From JALYXV01 sp963733505 (GTDB lineage: Bacteria > Actinomycetota > Acidimicrobiia > Acidimicrobiales > Palsa-688), in the NCBI GenBank assembly GCA_963733505.1, contig CAVTDW010000001.1:1-64000 (forward strand): a stretch of 64,000 nucleotides of DNA. The letters are read 5' to 3'. Position 1 is the first letter of the stretch; every line of letters begins with the position of its first letter. This document shows, in pieces, positions 44,699-54,182 of this stretch. The translations under genes and the position numbers were made by a program. Below the pieces are notes generated by a model, which ran no database searches, was not told where the DNA came from, and saw only the letters and a program-made list of their open reading frames with translations.

Positions 44699-45346
44699 AT
44701 GGACTGCAGCGACTACCGGGAGGCACTCTCGGCTCGAATCGACGGCGAGGACGGCGGCATCGATTCCACGAGCGTCGATGCTCATGTGGCGACGTGCCCG
44801 CAGTGTCGGGCGTGGGCGGAAGCGGCAACCTCGGTCACCCGATCGACTCGCGTCGGCCTGGCGGAACCAGTGCCTGATCTCACCGCCGCCATCATGACCG
44901 CCATCGCCCCCCCGCCCATCCGGATGCGAGCCGCCGCACGGGGGATGTCCACCTCACGGCCCTCGCCCGTGTTCGTCGCTCGACTGGGCCTACTGCTGGT
45001 GTCGGGCGCCCAACTGATGCTGGCGGTTCCCGCACTGCTCGGAAACGATCCCGGTGCCTCGGTACACATCGCCCATGAGCAGGGCTCCTGGGCGCTGGCG
45101 CTGGCTGTCGGCCTGTTGGTCGTGGCGTTACGCCCTAGCCGGGCTGCCGCCATGCTCCCGCTCGTCGCTGCCCTGGCGGCTGGCCTGGCGCTCACGACCG
45201 CGCTGGACATCTCGGCGGGACGAACCCAGGCGGCGGCCGAGGCACCTCATGGCCTGGCATTCGTCGGCCTCGGGCTGCTGTGGCTGCTGGCGCGCGACGT
45301 CCAAGCCCGGCGGGCGCCACGTGCCCGCGCCCCGAGACCGGCATGA
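44699..45346 (+). CDS. Zinc-finger anti-sigma factor
   Basis: 215 residues from ATG 44699 (MDCSDYREALSARIDGED). The N-terminal domain carries the HxxxCxxC site of ZAS-type anti-sigma factors (VDAHVATCPQCRAW). Four to five hydrophobic helices follow (LGLLLVSGAQLMLAVPALL, LALAVGLLVVALRP), so it is a membrane protein with the sigma-binding part inside the cell. It overlaps the next gene by four bases (ATGA). Expected to hold the divergent ECF sigma until a stress, perhaps copper or thiol stress, releases it; the signal is inferred. Confidence 0.9.
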   Translation: MDCSDYREALSARIDGEDGGIDSTSVDAHVATCPQCRAWAEAATSVTRSTRVGLAEPVPDLTAAIMTAIAPPPIRMRAAARGMSTSRPSPVFVARLGLLLVSGAQLMLAVPALLGNDPGASVHIAHEQGSWALALAVGLLVVALRPSRAAAMLPLVAALAAGLALTTALDISAGRTQAAAEAPHGLAFVGLGLLWLLARDVQARRAPRARAPRPA

Positions 45347-47390
45347 GACGGTTGTGGCGTCGGGTCATACTCGTCTTGGCCGTGGCTTCGGTGGCCTCGG
45401 CCGGATGGGCGATGCCGGCGTTCGGCCATGCCGTGCTGCAGTCGACCGACCCGGCGTCGGGCACCGTGCTCGCCCGCTCGCCCGGGACCGTCGTGTTGCA
45501 TTTCGGCGAGGCCGTCGAGATCCAGTTCGGCGCCATCCGGGTGTTCGACTCGTCCAGCAAACGGGTCGACACGGGGGGCGCATACCACCCGACTGGCGAC
45601 GCTCGGGCGGTCGCGATCAACCTTCCGAAGAGTCTCCCCGACAGCGGCTACGTCGTCACCTGGCGGGTGATCTCGGCCGACTCGCACCCTGTCCATGGTG
45701 CATTCACGTTCCTGATCGGCTCCGACAAGGCCACATCGGCCGAGGCCACGCGGGTCGAGGCGGCCCGCCTACTGGCCACAAGTGGCGGCAGCCGCACCGT
45801 TGGGGTGCTCTTCGGGGCGGACCGCTTTGCGTCGTTCCTGGCCCTCTTCGTACTGATTGGCGGCGCCGCGTTGGTGGTCGGGGCATGGCCTGAGGGCCGG
45901 AGCGAGCCGCGGGCACAGCGCCTGCTGTTGGCCGGGCTGGTCGGGGCGATCGTCACCACGGCGTTGGCGATCGGATTGCAGGGGGCCTATGGAGGCGGAC
46001 TCCCGCTGCCAAAGATGTTCTCGCCCGCCGTCGCGTGGGAGGTACTCCGGACACGTTTCGGGGAGGTGTACCTGCTCCGGCTGCTGATTCTTGTACTCGC
46101 CGCGGCGCCGCTCGTCCGGCGCCTGTTCGCTCCTGCACCCCTGCCGCGGTGGTGGCGCTGGGTAGGGGTCGCGACCGCGGGTGGCCTGCTCGTCACCCCG
46201 GGTCTGGCGGGGCACGCGGCAGCCGGATCGCTGGTGGCGCTGGCTATCCCGTTCGACCTGGTGCACCTGGCCGGGGCGGCAGTGTGGGTGGGCGGTTTGG
46301 CAATGCTGGCGGTTGCCGTCTTGATCCGCAGGAGTGGCAAGGAAGGGCCAAACCCGCTGGCGACCGTGGCCCGTCGTTTCTCGCAGTGGGCCCTCATCTC
46401 GGTTCTGGCCATCGCCGTCACCGGTGGCTTCGCCGCCTGGCGACAGATCGGCAGCCTGTCAGCGGTGACCACGACGACCTTCGGCCGTCTCGTGCTGGCC
46501 AAGACCGTCATCTTCGTGGTCCTCGTCGCTGCGGCGTCGCGAAGCCGTCGCCTGACCCACGGTTCTCTGCACGTGCCATTCCGGGCGGCGGGTCGACCTA
46601 GGCCGGCCACCGTCGCCCGGGCCAGCGCCGCCGTTTCGACGCCATCCGACGCGACGGCGCCCACGACAACGGCGATGGCGGCGGCGACACCGGCGAACGC
46701 CGTGCCCGCGACAACGGCGACCGTGCCCGCACCCGCGACAACCGCCCCCGGCGCCACGGCGATAGCCGTCGAGGCGGCGGATCGTGCCGCGGCACGGCCG
46801 GGTTCGCCCGGCCCCGGCCCCGGCCCCGGCCCGCCCGCCCCGGCTCGGCCCGGCCCCGGCGCCTGGCCGTGCCGACCGCCACGCGTGCGACGTGGGGCGC
46901 AGGCGGCGGGCAGCGCAGCCGGCCCGTTAAGCGGCGGACCAGGGCGCAACGGCAATCCGACCTGCGCAAGACCGTCCTGGTCGAGGTCGTGCTGGCCGCC
47001 GCGATCGTGGCGGTTTCCGCGGTACTCGTCAACGCCCAGCCCGCCCGCCAAGCGCTGAGCAAGCCGTTCTCGGCTGAGGTTCATGCCGGCCCGAATGTGC
47101 TGGTCGATGTCGTGGTCGACCCGGCCAAAGCGGGACCGGTTGCCATCCACCTCTACACGCTGAGCGCGGACGGCGGCCAGCTCGACGTGCCCGAAGTGAC
47201 GGCATCAATGAGCCTTTCATCGGCCGGGATCGCCAACCTCACCGTGCCATTGCAGAAAGGCGGCGCCGGGCACTACCTCGTGGGGGGCTTCCAGGTCCCG
47301 CTTCGGGGCACCTGGACGCTGAACATCACCGTCCGGACGACCGAGTTCGACGAGTTCAACGCGACACCGGTCCGGGTTCACATGCGTTGA
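45343..47390 (+). CDS. CopC-CopD fusion, copper uptake/resistance membrane protein (one frame change)
   Basis: From ATG 45343: signal peptide, then a CopC domain with mature His1 (GHAVLQSTDP) and ISADSHPVHGAF, giving the His, Asp and His ligands of the Cu(II) site. Next is the CopD region with about eight helices (VGVLFGADRFASFLALFVLI through LVLAKTVIFVVLVAAAS). A long Ala/Thr/Pro linker near 46600-46880 contains a Pro-Gly repeat where the frame changes. The end (RKTVLVEVVLAAAIVAVSAVLV, then VDVVVDPAKAGPVAIHLYTL) matches the C-terminal domain of actinobacterial CopD-like proteins. CopC binds extracytoplasmic copper and CopD moves it across the membrane in known systems. Confidence 0.88.
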
Positions 47391-47431
47391 CCCGCGGAAC
47401 TTTTGACGAGCGCCCGACGACTGCCACGACA

Positions 47432-48163
47432 ATGAAACTCAGACTCCTCGCGGGAATGGCGCTGTGCACGGCGATGCTTCTCGCATCGGCGACACCCGCC
47501 CTGGCGCATGTGACCACCGACCCCGAAGCTGCGCCCAAGGGCGGTGAAGTCACCGTGCGGTTCCGTGTACCGAACGAGGTGAGCACCACGAACGTCGTCA
47601 AGGTCGATGTTGCCTTCCCAACCGACCATCCCCTCCTTGGTGTGGCGGTCGAACCTGTCGCCGGTTGGACCTCCACCGTCACCGAGGTCCAACTCAACCC
47701 GCCAGTGCCGACCGATGACGGACCCGTGACCCAGGCGGTCAGCGAGATTGTCTGGACCGCTGCCAGTGGCGGCGGAACCGGACCCGGCCAGTTCCAGGAG
47801 TTCCCGGTCCTGGTCCAGCGACTACCGACCGACACCGATCAGTCGGTGTTCAAGGCCGTCCAGACGTACAGCGATGGCACCGTCGTGCGGTGGATCGACC
47901 CTGTCGTGGCGGGCCAAGCCGCTCCTGACCACCCGACGCCGATTCTCACCTTGACCGGCGCGACGGACGGCACCGCTGCAGGGACAGGGGGATCGACGGT
48001 AGATGTGACAAAGCTGGCAAAGAAGAGTTCGGTTTCCGCAGCCAGCACCCTCGGCGTGATCGGCATCGTCGTCGGCGCCGCCGGGCTCGTCGTGGCGCTG
48101 CTGGCGCTTCGACGGCGATCGGGCGCCGAGGTCAGCACCGCGAAGCCATCCTCGACCCCCTGA
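47432..48163 (+). CDS. YcnI-like copper-binding membrane-anchored protein (DUF1775)
   Basis: 243 residues from ATG 47432. The signal peptide ends LAHVTTDP, so mature His1 lies at the N terminus, as in YcnI which binds Cu(II) through His1 and a buried Trp (VRWIDPV here). PKGGEVTVRFRVPNE and VEPVAGWTSTV are typical of DUF1775. One C-terminal membrane helix (IGIVVGAAGLVVALLAL) anchors it outside the cell. It lies 41 bases after copC-copD. Confidence 0.92.
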   Translation: MKLRLLAGMALCTAMLLASATPALAHVTTDPEAAPKGGEVTVRFRVPNEVSTTNVVKVDVAFPTDHPLLGVAVEPVAGWTSTVTEVQLNPPVPTDDGPVTQAVSEIVWTAASGGGTGPGQFQEFPVLVQRLPTDTDQSVFKAVQTYSDGTVVRWIDPVVAGQAAPDHPTPILTLTGATDGTAAGTGGSTVDVTKLAKKSSVSAASTLGVIGIVVGAAGLVVALLALRRRSGAEVSTAKPSSTP

Positions 48164-48183
48164 TCGAGGCGCCAGCCATCAGA

Positions 48184-49329
48184 ATGGGCCTGGTGAAACG
48201 AGCGGCGTTGATGGTGGCAACGGTGCTGGGCTTCGTGCTGCTGCTGGCTCAGCCGGCGTCAGCCCACACCGTGTCGGGTGTGGGCGCAACCAACTGGAAG
48301 TCGGTGCTCACCAGCGTCACGCCGGCAGTACCGGGCCTCACGGTCAAGCTGGTCGAAGGCGGAAGCAGGATCGAGCTGATCAACCACGGCCCCGAGGTCC
48401 TCGTGTTTGGCTACGAGGGCGAGCCATACCTTCGGGTCGGACCCCAGGGCGTCTTCGAGAACTTGCAGTCGCCCGCCACGTATCTGAATTGCAGTCGCAC
48501 CGGGTGTTCGTTTCCTGCCGGGCTCAACAAGGACGGTCCGCCGCAGTGGAAGAAGATCTCCTCGGGTCAGACGACGCGCTGGCACGACCATCGCGCTCAT
48601 TTCATGGGCAGCCAACTCCCGCCCGACGTGGCGCAGTCACCCAACAAGATCCACCAGGAAGCGAACTGGGTGATCACGATGACCCAGGGATCGACTCCGA
48701 TCACGGTGAAGGGCAACTACACGTGGATTCCCGGCTCGAGCCCCCTCCCGTGGCTGCTGGTGGCTCTGGCGCTGGCGGCGCTTGGAGCGGCGCTCGGACT
48801 GTTGGGGGCGTGGGGCGTACCGCTCGCCGTGGCCCTGCTGGTGGTGACGGTCAACGACTTCTACCACGCCGTCGGCATCGCCTCGTTCTGGTCGGGCAGC
48901 TTCGTGTACCGCGTCGAGCAGTTCTTCTCCGGCAGCTTCTACTCGTTCGTCGGGTGGGCGCTCGGGATCGTCGGCGCCTGGCTGCTGATGCGCCGCCGGG
49001 TCGACGGCTTATATGCCGCAGTGTTCGCGGGTGGTTCGGCTGCCCTGTTCACCGGGCTGCTGGACATCACGGTGCTGTCGCGTTCCCAGGCGCCGTTTGG
49101 CGGTCCCCTCTCGGTGGATCGTGTCACCGTCGTCATCTCCCTCGGGCTCGGCCTCGGCGTGGCGATCGGTGCCCTGATCGGGATCCGTGCGTCGAGGCCG
49201 GAATTCGAGCTCGATGGCTCTGACGACTTCGACACCGACGACACTGACGACCTCGACGAGGAGGCCGCTGGCACCGTCGACCGCGAGGGAGACCCGGGAT
49301 CTGGAGCCACCGTGTCGGGTCGGGGCTAG
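48184..49329 (+). CDS. Unknown membrane protein of the copper cluster with His-rich exported domain
   Basis: 381 residues. After the signal peptide (QPASAHTV) the mature protein starts with Ala-His. An exported domain of about 160 residues has one Cys pair (NCSRTGCSF) and a His-rich patch WHDHRAHFMG. Then come six to seven helices with LLVVTVNDFYHAVGIASF and SLGLGLGVAIGALIGI. The tail is very acidic (DDFDTDDTDDLDEE). I recognise no named family with a proven role. Position directly after YcnI and the His-rich patch suggest copper or another metal as the ligand. It ends the plus-strand run that starts at the anti-sigma gene. Confidence 0.82.
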   Translation: MGLVKRAALMVATVLGFVLLLAQPASAHTVSGVGATNWKSVLTSVTPAVPGLTVKLVEGGSRIELINHGPEVLVFGYEGEPYLRVGPQGVFENLQSPATYLNCSRTGCSFPAGLNKDGPPQWKKISSGQTTRWHDHRAHFMGSQLPPDVAQSPNKIHQEANWVITMTQGSTPITVKGNYTWIPGSSPLPWLLVALALAALGAALGLLGAWGVPLAVALLVVTVNDFYHAVGIASFWSGSFVYRVEQFFSGSFYSFVGWALGIVGAWLLMRRRVDGLYAAVFAGGSAALFTGLLDITVLSRSQAPFGGPLSVDRVTVVISLGLGLGVAIGALIGIRASRPEFELDGSDDFDTDDTDDLDEEAAGTVDREGDPGSGATVSGRG

Positions 49330-49572
49330 GTCGCCATCGCTCTCCGAGGGCTGACCGTTACCGGGCGGCACGCAACCAAGCGAGAGTGTTGTTGACCAGC
49401 CTGGCACGGCAACGGACCTGGGGGGCGTTCCGAGCCGCCGATGCCGGTCGCCCGTCCGAGGCCCGCCGCCGTACGCCACGTTTTACCAACCATTGACGAC
49501 ATCGAAACCGGCTCGGGTGTTTCAGGCGTCGCACATGGCCCGAACACCTTGGGACCGAGAGGCGAGGAGAGG

Positions 49573-50007
49573 TTACGCCAGGGGGGCCACTTCGCTTGTG
49601 CAGTAGGAGCAGCGGCGGGCCGCCTTTGGGATCTGGCTCAGGCACTCCGGGCACGGGCGGTCCGAACTCTCCGGTTCAGGAGCGAGCCGGCGGCGTTCCG
49701 CCAGCACGTTGACCGGCTTCACGACGACAAAGAAGACCGCCGTCGCGACCGACAGGAATGCGATCACCTGATTGATGAAATCGCCGAAGAGGAACCGGCT
49801 GTGGTTGATCGTGAAGGTGAGGTTGGAGAAATCCGGCTTCCCGAACACGGCGGCGACGATTGGCGTGAGCAGGTCCTTGACCAAGGCGCCCACGACCAAG
49901 CCAAATGCCGTGCCAATGATCACGGCGATGGCGAGATCGACCACGTTTCCGCGGAGGAGAAAGTCCTTGAACTCGCCGAGCAGTCCCTTGTTGCCTGCCA
50001 TCGCCAT
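49573..50007 (-). CDS. mscL: Large-conductance mechanosensitive channel with zinc-ribbon tail
   Basis: 144 residues from ATG 50007. N-terminal helix KGLLGEFKDFLLRGNVVDLAIAVIIGTAFGLVV, the pore TM1 of MscL, then loop and TM2 (QVIAFLSVATAVFFVVVKPVN). A C-terminal zinc ribbon follows (RPCPECLSQIPKAARRCSYC). It protects the cell during osmotic downshock by opening under membrane tension. The zinc ribbon is common in actinobacterial MscL; its role is not established. Confidence 0.95.
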   Translation of the reverse strand: MAMAGNKGLLGEFKDFLLRGNVVDLAIAVIIGTAFGLVVGALVKDLLTPIVAAVFGKPDFSNLTFTINHSRFLFGDFINQVIAFLSVATAVFFVVVKPVNVLAERRRLAPEPESSDRPCPECLSQIPKAARRCSYCTSEVAPLA

Positions 50008-50129
50008 CCCCGATCGTCCAGTTATGTCCGGCCAGTCGGCAGCGTAGGCCCCCAAACCGGTCGGTTGCCGGGGGCGGGGGCAAGGGCGGGCGGCGACCTT
50101 CGATAGGACGACCGGCCTGACGCTCCTGA

Positions 50130-50495
50130 TCAGGACGCCGTCAGGAAGGTGCCTTGAGCGGTATCGAACAGGGTGGCCCCGACGGAATCAGCGATCGCCA
50201 ACATCAGGGGAACCGCGCCACTCTCGGCTCGGACCTCGCTCGGCGCGTCGCCGCGGACGAAGAACATGAAGCTGTCCACGCGTAGCTCGCTGCCCAGGCT
50301 GACCTCCACGAGGTAGTCGGGACCTTGGACGACGAGCCATTCGGGATCGGACTCGTCGACCTGGGGGGCCAGCTGGCGAATCGTTCCGATCAACTCGTCA
50401 CGTGAACCCATGGAGGGCATCTGGTAGCCCGTCGGCAGCTCCTCCATACGGCGGAGATCCCTCGGCGCGACGAATGCGAACACGTCCCAACTCAT
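50130..50495 (-). CDS. Small hypothetical protein
   Basis: 121 residues: MSWDVFAFVAPRDLRRMEEL, DPEWLVVQGPDYLVEVSLG, SFMFFVRGD and MLAIADSVGATLFDTAQG. This looks like an alpha/beta fold seen in many small soluble actinobacterial proteins of unknown function, including some immunity-like ones. It stands between mscL and glnA on the minus strand, ending about 70 bases upstream... of glnA's 3' side. No membrane segment or metal site. Confidence 0.7.
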   Translation of the reverse strand: MSWDVFAFVAPRDLRRMEELPTGYQMPSMGSRDELIGTIRQLAPQVDESDPEWLVVQGPDYLVEVSLGSELRVDSFMFFVRGDAPSEVRAESGAVPLMLAIADSVGATLFDTAQGTFLTAS

Positions 50496-50563
50496 CTGCG
50501 ACCCCTCACCAAGCGGCCAGCGTCAAGCCCAGCGGCCAGCCAGCAACGACTGGGCCAAAACGG

Positions 50564-51988
50564 CTAGATGTCGTAGTAGAGCATGAACTCCCAAGGATGC
50601 GGCCGGAGCCGCACAGGGTCGATTTCATGCTCGCGCTTGTACGCGACCCACGTCTCGATCAGGTCGTCGGTGAACACCCCGCCCGCCTTCAGGAACGCGT
50701 TGTCCGACTCCAGCGCCGCCAGGCTCTCCTCCAACGACCCGGGCACCTGCGGCACCTGCGCCAGCTCCTCGGGCGGCAGGTCGTACAGGTCCTTGTCCAC
50801 CGGGTCGGGCGGCTCGATCTTGTTCTGCACCCCGTCCAAGCCAGCCATGAGGATGGCCGAGAACGCCAGGTACGGGTTGGCGGACGGATCGGGGCAACGG
50901 AACTCGACCCGCTTGGCCTTGGGGCTCTTCGAGTACAGCGGGATCCGGCAGGCGGCCGAGCGGTTGCGCTGGCTGTAGACCAGGTTGACCGGCGCCTCGT
51001 AGCCCGGTACCAGCCGCTTGTAGCTGTTGGTCGTGGGGGCGGCGAACGCCAGGATCGCGGGCGCATGGGCCAGCAGGCCGCCGATGTACCACCGGCCCAG
51101 ATCCGAAAGCCCGGCATAGCCGAGCTCGGAGTACATCAACGGCTCGCCCCCGCGCCAGAGCGAGGAGTGCACGTGCATGCCCGACCCGTTGTCCTGGAAG
51201 ATGGGCTTGGGCATGAACGTGGCCGTCTTGCCGTGGTTACGGGCGACGCTCTTGACGACGTACTTATAGAGCATCAGCTTGTCGGCCATGATCAGGAGCT
51301 TGTCGAAGCGCATGTCGATCTCGGCTTGGCCGGCGGTGCCGACCTCGTGGTGCTGGACCTCGATCTCGATCCCCAACTGCTCCATCACCATGATCATCTC
51401 GGAGCGCAGATCCTGGTAGTGGTCCATCGGCGGAACCGGGAAGTAGCCCTCCTTGTACCGGGGCTTGAACCCCAAGTTGGGCCCTTCGTCCTTGCCCGAG
51501 TTCCAGATGCCCTCGACCGAGTCGATCGAATAGAACCCCTCGTGGCTGTTCTGGTCGAAACGCACGTCGTCGAAGATGTAGAACTCCGCCTCCGGCCCGA
51601 AGTACGCGGTGTCGGCGATCCCGGTCGACACCAGGTAGTCCTGCGCCTTCTGGGCCACATACCGCGGGTCGCGCGAGTACGACTCTCCCGTGACCGGATC
51701 GCGCACGAAGCAGTTGAGGTTGAGCGTCTTGTGCTGGCGGAAGGGGTCGATCACGACCGTGTTGGGGTCCGGCATGAGCAGCATGTCGGACTCCTGGATC
51801 TCCTGGAAGCCCCGGATCGACGAGCCGTCGAAGCCGTACCCGTCCTCGAAGCCGTCCTCGGTGAGCTGATGGCTCGGAACCGAGAAGTGCTGCATGAGCC
51901 CGGGGAGGTCGCAGAAGCGGAAGTCGACGATGTCGATCCCCTCGCTCTCGACGAGGCTCAGGACCTCCGCGGGGGTGCGCTGTTGCAC
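50564..51988 (-). CDS. glnA: Glutamine synthetase type I (adenylylatable)
   Basis: 474 residues from GTG 51988. GSI-beta features: DGYGFDGSSIRGFQEIQESDM, the ATP/metal motif KPIFQDNGSGMHVHSSLW, the NRSAACRIP loop and the adenylylation site KDLYDLPPEE, whose Tyr is the target of GlnE (encoded at 37738). It forms a dodecamer that makes glutamine from glutamate and ammonia. Divergent from glnA2, with a 143-base intergenic region likely holding both promoters. Confidence 0.97.
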   Translation of the reverse strand: MQQRTPAEVLSLVESEGIDIVDFRFCDLPGLMQHFSVPSHQLTEDGFEDGYGFDGSSIRGFQEIQESDMLLMPDPNTVVIDPFRQHKTLNLNCFVRDPVTGESYSRDPRYVAQKAQDYLVSTGIADTAYFGPEAEFYIFDDVRFDQNSHEGFYSIDSVEGIWNSGKDEGPNLGFKPRYKEGYFPVPPMDHYQDLRSEMIMVMEQLGIEIEVQHHEVGTAGQAEIDMRFDKLLIMADKLMLYKYVVKSVARNHGKTATFMPKPIFQDNGSGMHVHSSLWRGGEPLMYSELGYAGLSDLGRWYIGGLLAHAPAILAFAAPTTNSYKRLVPGYEAPVNLVYSQRNRSAACRIPLYSKSPKAKRVEFRCPDPSANPYLAFSAILMAGLDGVQNKIEPPDPVDKDLYDLPPEELAQVPQVPGSLEESLAALESDNAFLKAGGVFTDDLIETWVAYKREHEIDPVRLRPHPWEFMLYYDI

Positions 51989-52062
51989 AGTCGTGTCTCC
52001 CTTCCCAAGAAACGGCCAGTTTGGAGCTTGTTCCGGGCCAATGTCGAGTCCGTTGCGTCTCT

Positions 52063-52080
52063 GTGAACTGCTTGTGAAAC
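52063..52080. promoter_or_regulatory. Candidate GlnR-type box
   Basis: GTGAAC (52063-52068) and GTGAAAC (52074-52080) are direct repeats 11 bases apart between divergent glnA and glnA2. GlnR sites consist of GAAAC-type boxes with 11-base spacing. The match is partial. Confidence 0.35.
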
Positions 52081-52131
52081 CAAGTCCTGGCTTGTCCTAG
52101 CACGGATGCAGCCTGCGAGACTAGACGGACC

Positions 52132-53481
52132 ATGGAACGCCAAGCCGACTACGTCCTGCGCACCGTCGAAGAACGGGGCGTGCGGTTCATCCAACTCTGG
52201 TTCACCGACGTGCTCGGCATCGCCAAGACATTCAGCATCACGCCCGCCGAACTGGAGAACGCCCTCGAAGAAGGCATGACCTTCGATGGCTCGGCAATCG
52301 ACGGCTTCAGCCGGGTCCAGGAAAGCGACGTCCTGGCCCACCCGGATCCGAAGACGTTCCAGCTCCTGCCCTACCTGGCCGACGGCCAGCCGGTCGCCCG
52401 GGTGGTGTGCGACATCGCCAACCTCGACGGGACCCCCTTCGAGGGTGACCCCCGCCACGTCCTGCGCCGGGCGCTGGTCAAAGCCCGGGAACACGGCTTT
52501 TCGTTCTACTGCGCCCCGGAACTCGAGTTCTTCTACTTCCCCCTCCCCAAGCCGGGCGACGACGCCGGCTCGCGGCCCCCCGAGCCCCTCGACCACGGGT
52601 CGTACTTCGAGCTCACCACCGCCGACAAGGCGACCGAGTTGCGGCGCCGGACGGTGATCACCCTCGAGGACATGGGCATCCCCGTCGAGTACAGCCAGCA
52701 CGAGGATGCGCCCAGCCAGCACGAGATCGACCTGCGCTACACCGACGCCCTCACGATGGCCGACACGGTCATGACGGTGCGCCAGGTCGTCAAGGAGATT
52801 GCGGCCTCCAAGGACGTCCTCGCAACCTTCATGCCCAAGCCCCTGGCGGGCGTGCAGGGATCGGGGATGCACACCCACCTGTCACTGTTCGACGGCGACA
52901 CCAACGCCTTCCACGACGAGGCGGACGAGTACCACCTCTCCGAGACCGGCCGCCGCTTCATCGCCGGGATGCTGCACCACGCCCACGAGATCACCGCGGT
53001 CACCAACCAGTGGGTCAACTCCTACAAGCGCCTCATCGTCGGCTACGAAGCGCCCACATACGTCTCCTGGGCCCGCAACAACCGCTCCGCCCTCATCCGG
53101 GTGCCCCCGACCAAGCGGGGCAAGAAGGAATCCACCCGCATCGAGTACCGCGCCGCCGACTCGGCCGCCAATCCCTACCTGGCCTTCGCGGTCATGCTGG
53201 CTGCGGGGCTGGCGGGCATCGACCGCGGCTACGAACTCCCCCACGAGGCGGCCGCCAACCTGTACGAGCTCACGACCGAGGAGCGCCTGGCCGAGGGCAT
53301 CGAGTCGCTACCCGGTTCGCTCTCCGACGCCATCCGCACCATGGAGAACTCCGAACTCATGGCCGAAACGCTCGGCGAGCACGTCTTCGAGTGGTTCATC
53401 CGCAACAAACGGGCCGAGTGGGCGGACTACAAAGCGGAGGTCACACCATTCGAGTTGCGACGCTACCTGACCTCGTTGTAG
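52132..53481 (+). CDS. Glutamine synthetase type I, GlnA2-like
   Basis: 449 residues, close to mycobacterial GlnA2: VLRTVEERGVRFIQLWFTDVLG, GMTFDGSAIDGFSRVQESDV, MPKPLAGVQGSGMHTHLS and NNRSALIRVPP. It lacks the KDLYDLPPEE loop; the matching place reads NLYELTTEER, so regulation by GlnE adenylylation is unlikely. It is divergent from glnA and 20 bases upstream of the GlnR-like gene. Confidence 0.93.
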   Translation: MERQADYVLRTVEERGVRFIQLWFTDVLGIAKTFSITPAELENALEEGMTFDGSAIDGFSRVQESDVLAHPDPKTFQLLPYLADGQPVARVVCDIANLDGTPFEGDPRHVLRRALVKAREHGFSFYCAPELEFFYFPLPKPGDDAGSRPPEPLDHGSYFELTTADKATELRRRTVITLEDMGIPVEYSQHEDAPSQHEIDLRYTDALTMADTVMTVRQVVKEIAASKDVLATFMPKPLAGVQGSGMHTHLSLFDGDTNAFHDEADEYHLSETGRRFIAGMLHHAHEITAVTNQWVNSYKRLIVGYEAPTYVSWARNNRSALIRVPPTKRGKKESTRIEYRAADSAANPYLAFAVMLAAGLAGIDRGYELPHEAAANLYELTTEERLAEGIESLPGSLSDAIRTMENSELMAETLGEHVFEWFIRNKRAEWADYKAEVTPFELRRYLTSL

Positions 53482-53501
53482 GACCGCGAACAATCAAGCC
53501 G

Positions 53502-54182
53502 ATGGAGCCTCTGCTCATCTTCCCGGACCCCGCTCCGCCCGCGCTCGCGCAGGCGCTCGACCTGGCGGGCTATCCCTGGAAGGCCGCCGGATCACCCGAG
53601 GCCGCCGACCGCCTCGAACCGGAGGACGGCTGGTCGGGCGCCATCATCGGGGCCGACGAAGACGCCGATGGTGCCTTCGCCTTGTGCCGGGCGCTGCGCA
53701 AGCGAGACCTGCCTTTCGAGCCCGTCCTGCTCTTGGCAACCGGCGCCCAGCTGAGCGAGCTTGAACTGCGGGAGGACCTGTTCGACGACTTCTGCCTGGC
53801 GCCGTTCCACCCCCGGGAGCTGGAGGCCCGACTGGCGCACCTGTTCTGGCGCACCGGCCGCGGCGCCCGGCCCGAACTGGTCGAGTACGGCCCCCTCGTG
53901 CTCAACCTGGAGACCTACCAGGCGGCGGTGGGCGGCCGGCCGCTCGACCTCACGTACATGGAGTACGAGCTCCTCAAGTTCCTCGCCACCCATCCGGGCA
54001 AGGTCTTCACCCGGGAGACCCTCCTCAGCCGGGTGTGGGGCTACGAGTACTACGGCGGGGCCCGGACGGTCGACGTCCACATCCGGCGGCTGCGGGCCAA
54101 GCTGGGCGAGGAACACGCCAACCTGATCTCGACCGTGCGTTCGGTCGGCTACCGCTTCGGCCAGAGCCGCTGGAGCGTGTAG
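53502..54182 (+). CDS. GlnR-like atypical OmpR-family response regulator
   Basis: 226 residues from ATG 53502. The receiver-like half (LLIFPDPAPPALAQALDLAG) lacks the acidic pair near its start, and the normal Lys-Pro-Phe is Ala-Pro-Phe (CLAPFHPRELEARL), so phosphorylation in the usual way is unlikely. The C-terminal winged helix is standard: DLTYMEYELLKFLATHPGKVFTRETLLSRVWGYEYYGGARTVDVHIRRLRAKLG. GlnR, the nitrogen regulator of actinobacteria, is of this atypical type, and the gene follows glnA2 by 20 bases. The identification as GlnR is probable, not proven. Confidence 0.75.
   Translation: MEPLLIFPDPAPPALAQALDLAGYPWKAAGSPEAADRLEPEDGWSGAIIGADEDADGAFALCRALRKRDLPFEPVLLLATGAQLSELELREDLFDDFCLAPFHPRELEARLAHLFWRTGRGARPELVEYGPLVLNLETYQAAVGGRPLDLTYMEYELLKFLATHPGKVFTRETLLSRVWGYEYYGGARTVDVHIRRLRAKLGEEHANLISTVRSVGYRFGQSRWSV

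Noticed and set aside
49330..49572. Possible small gene between the copper cluster and mscL
   Set aside because: Only short mixed frames without ribosome site or motif.
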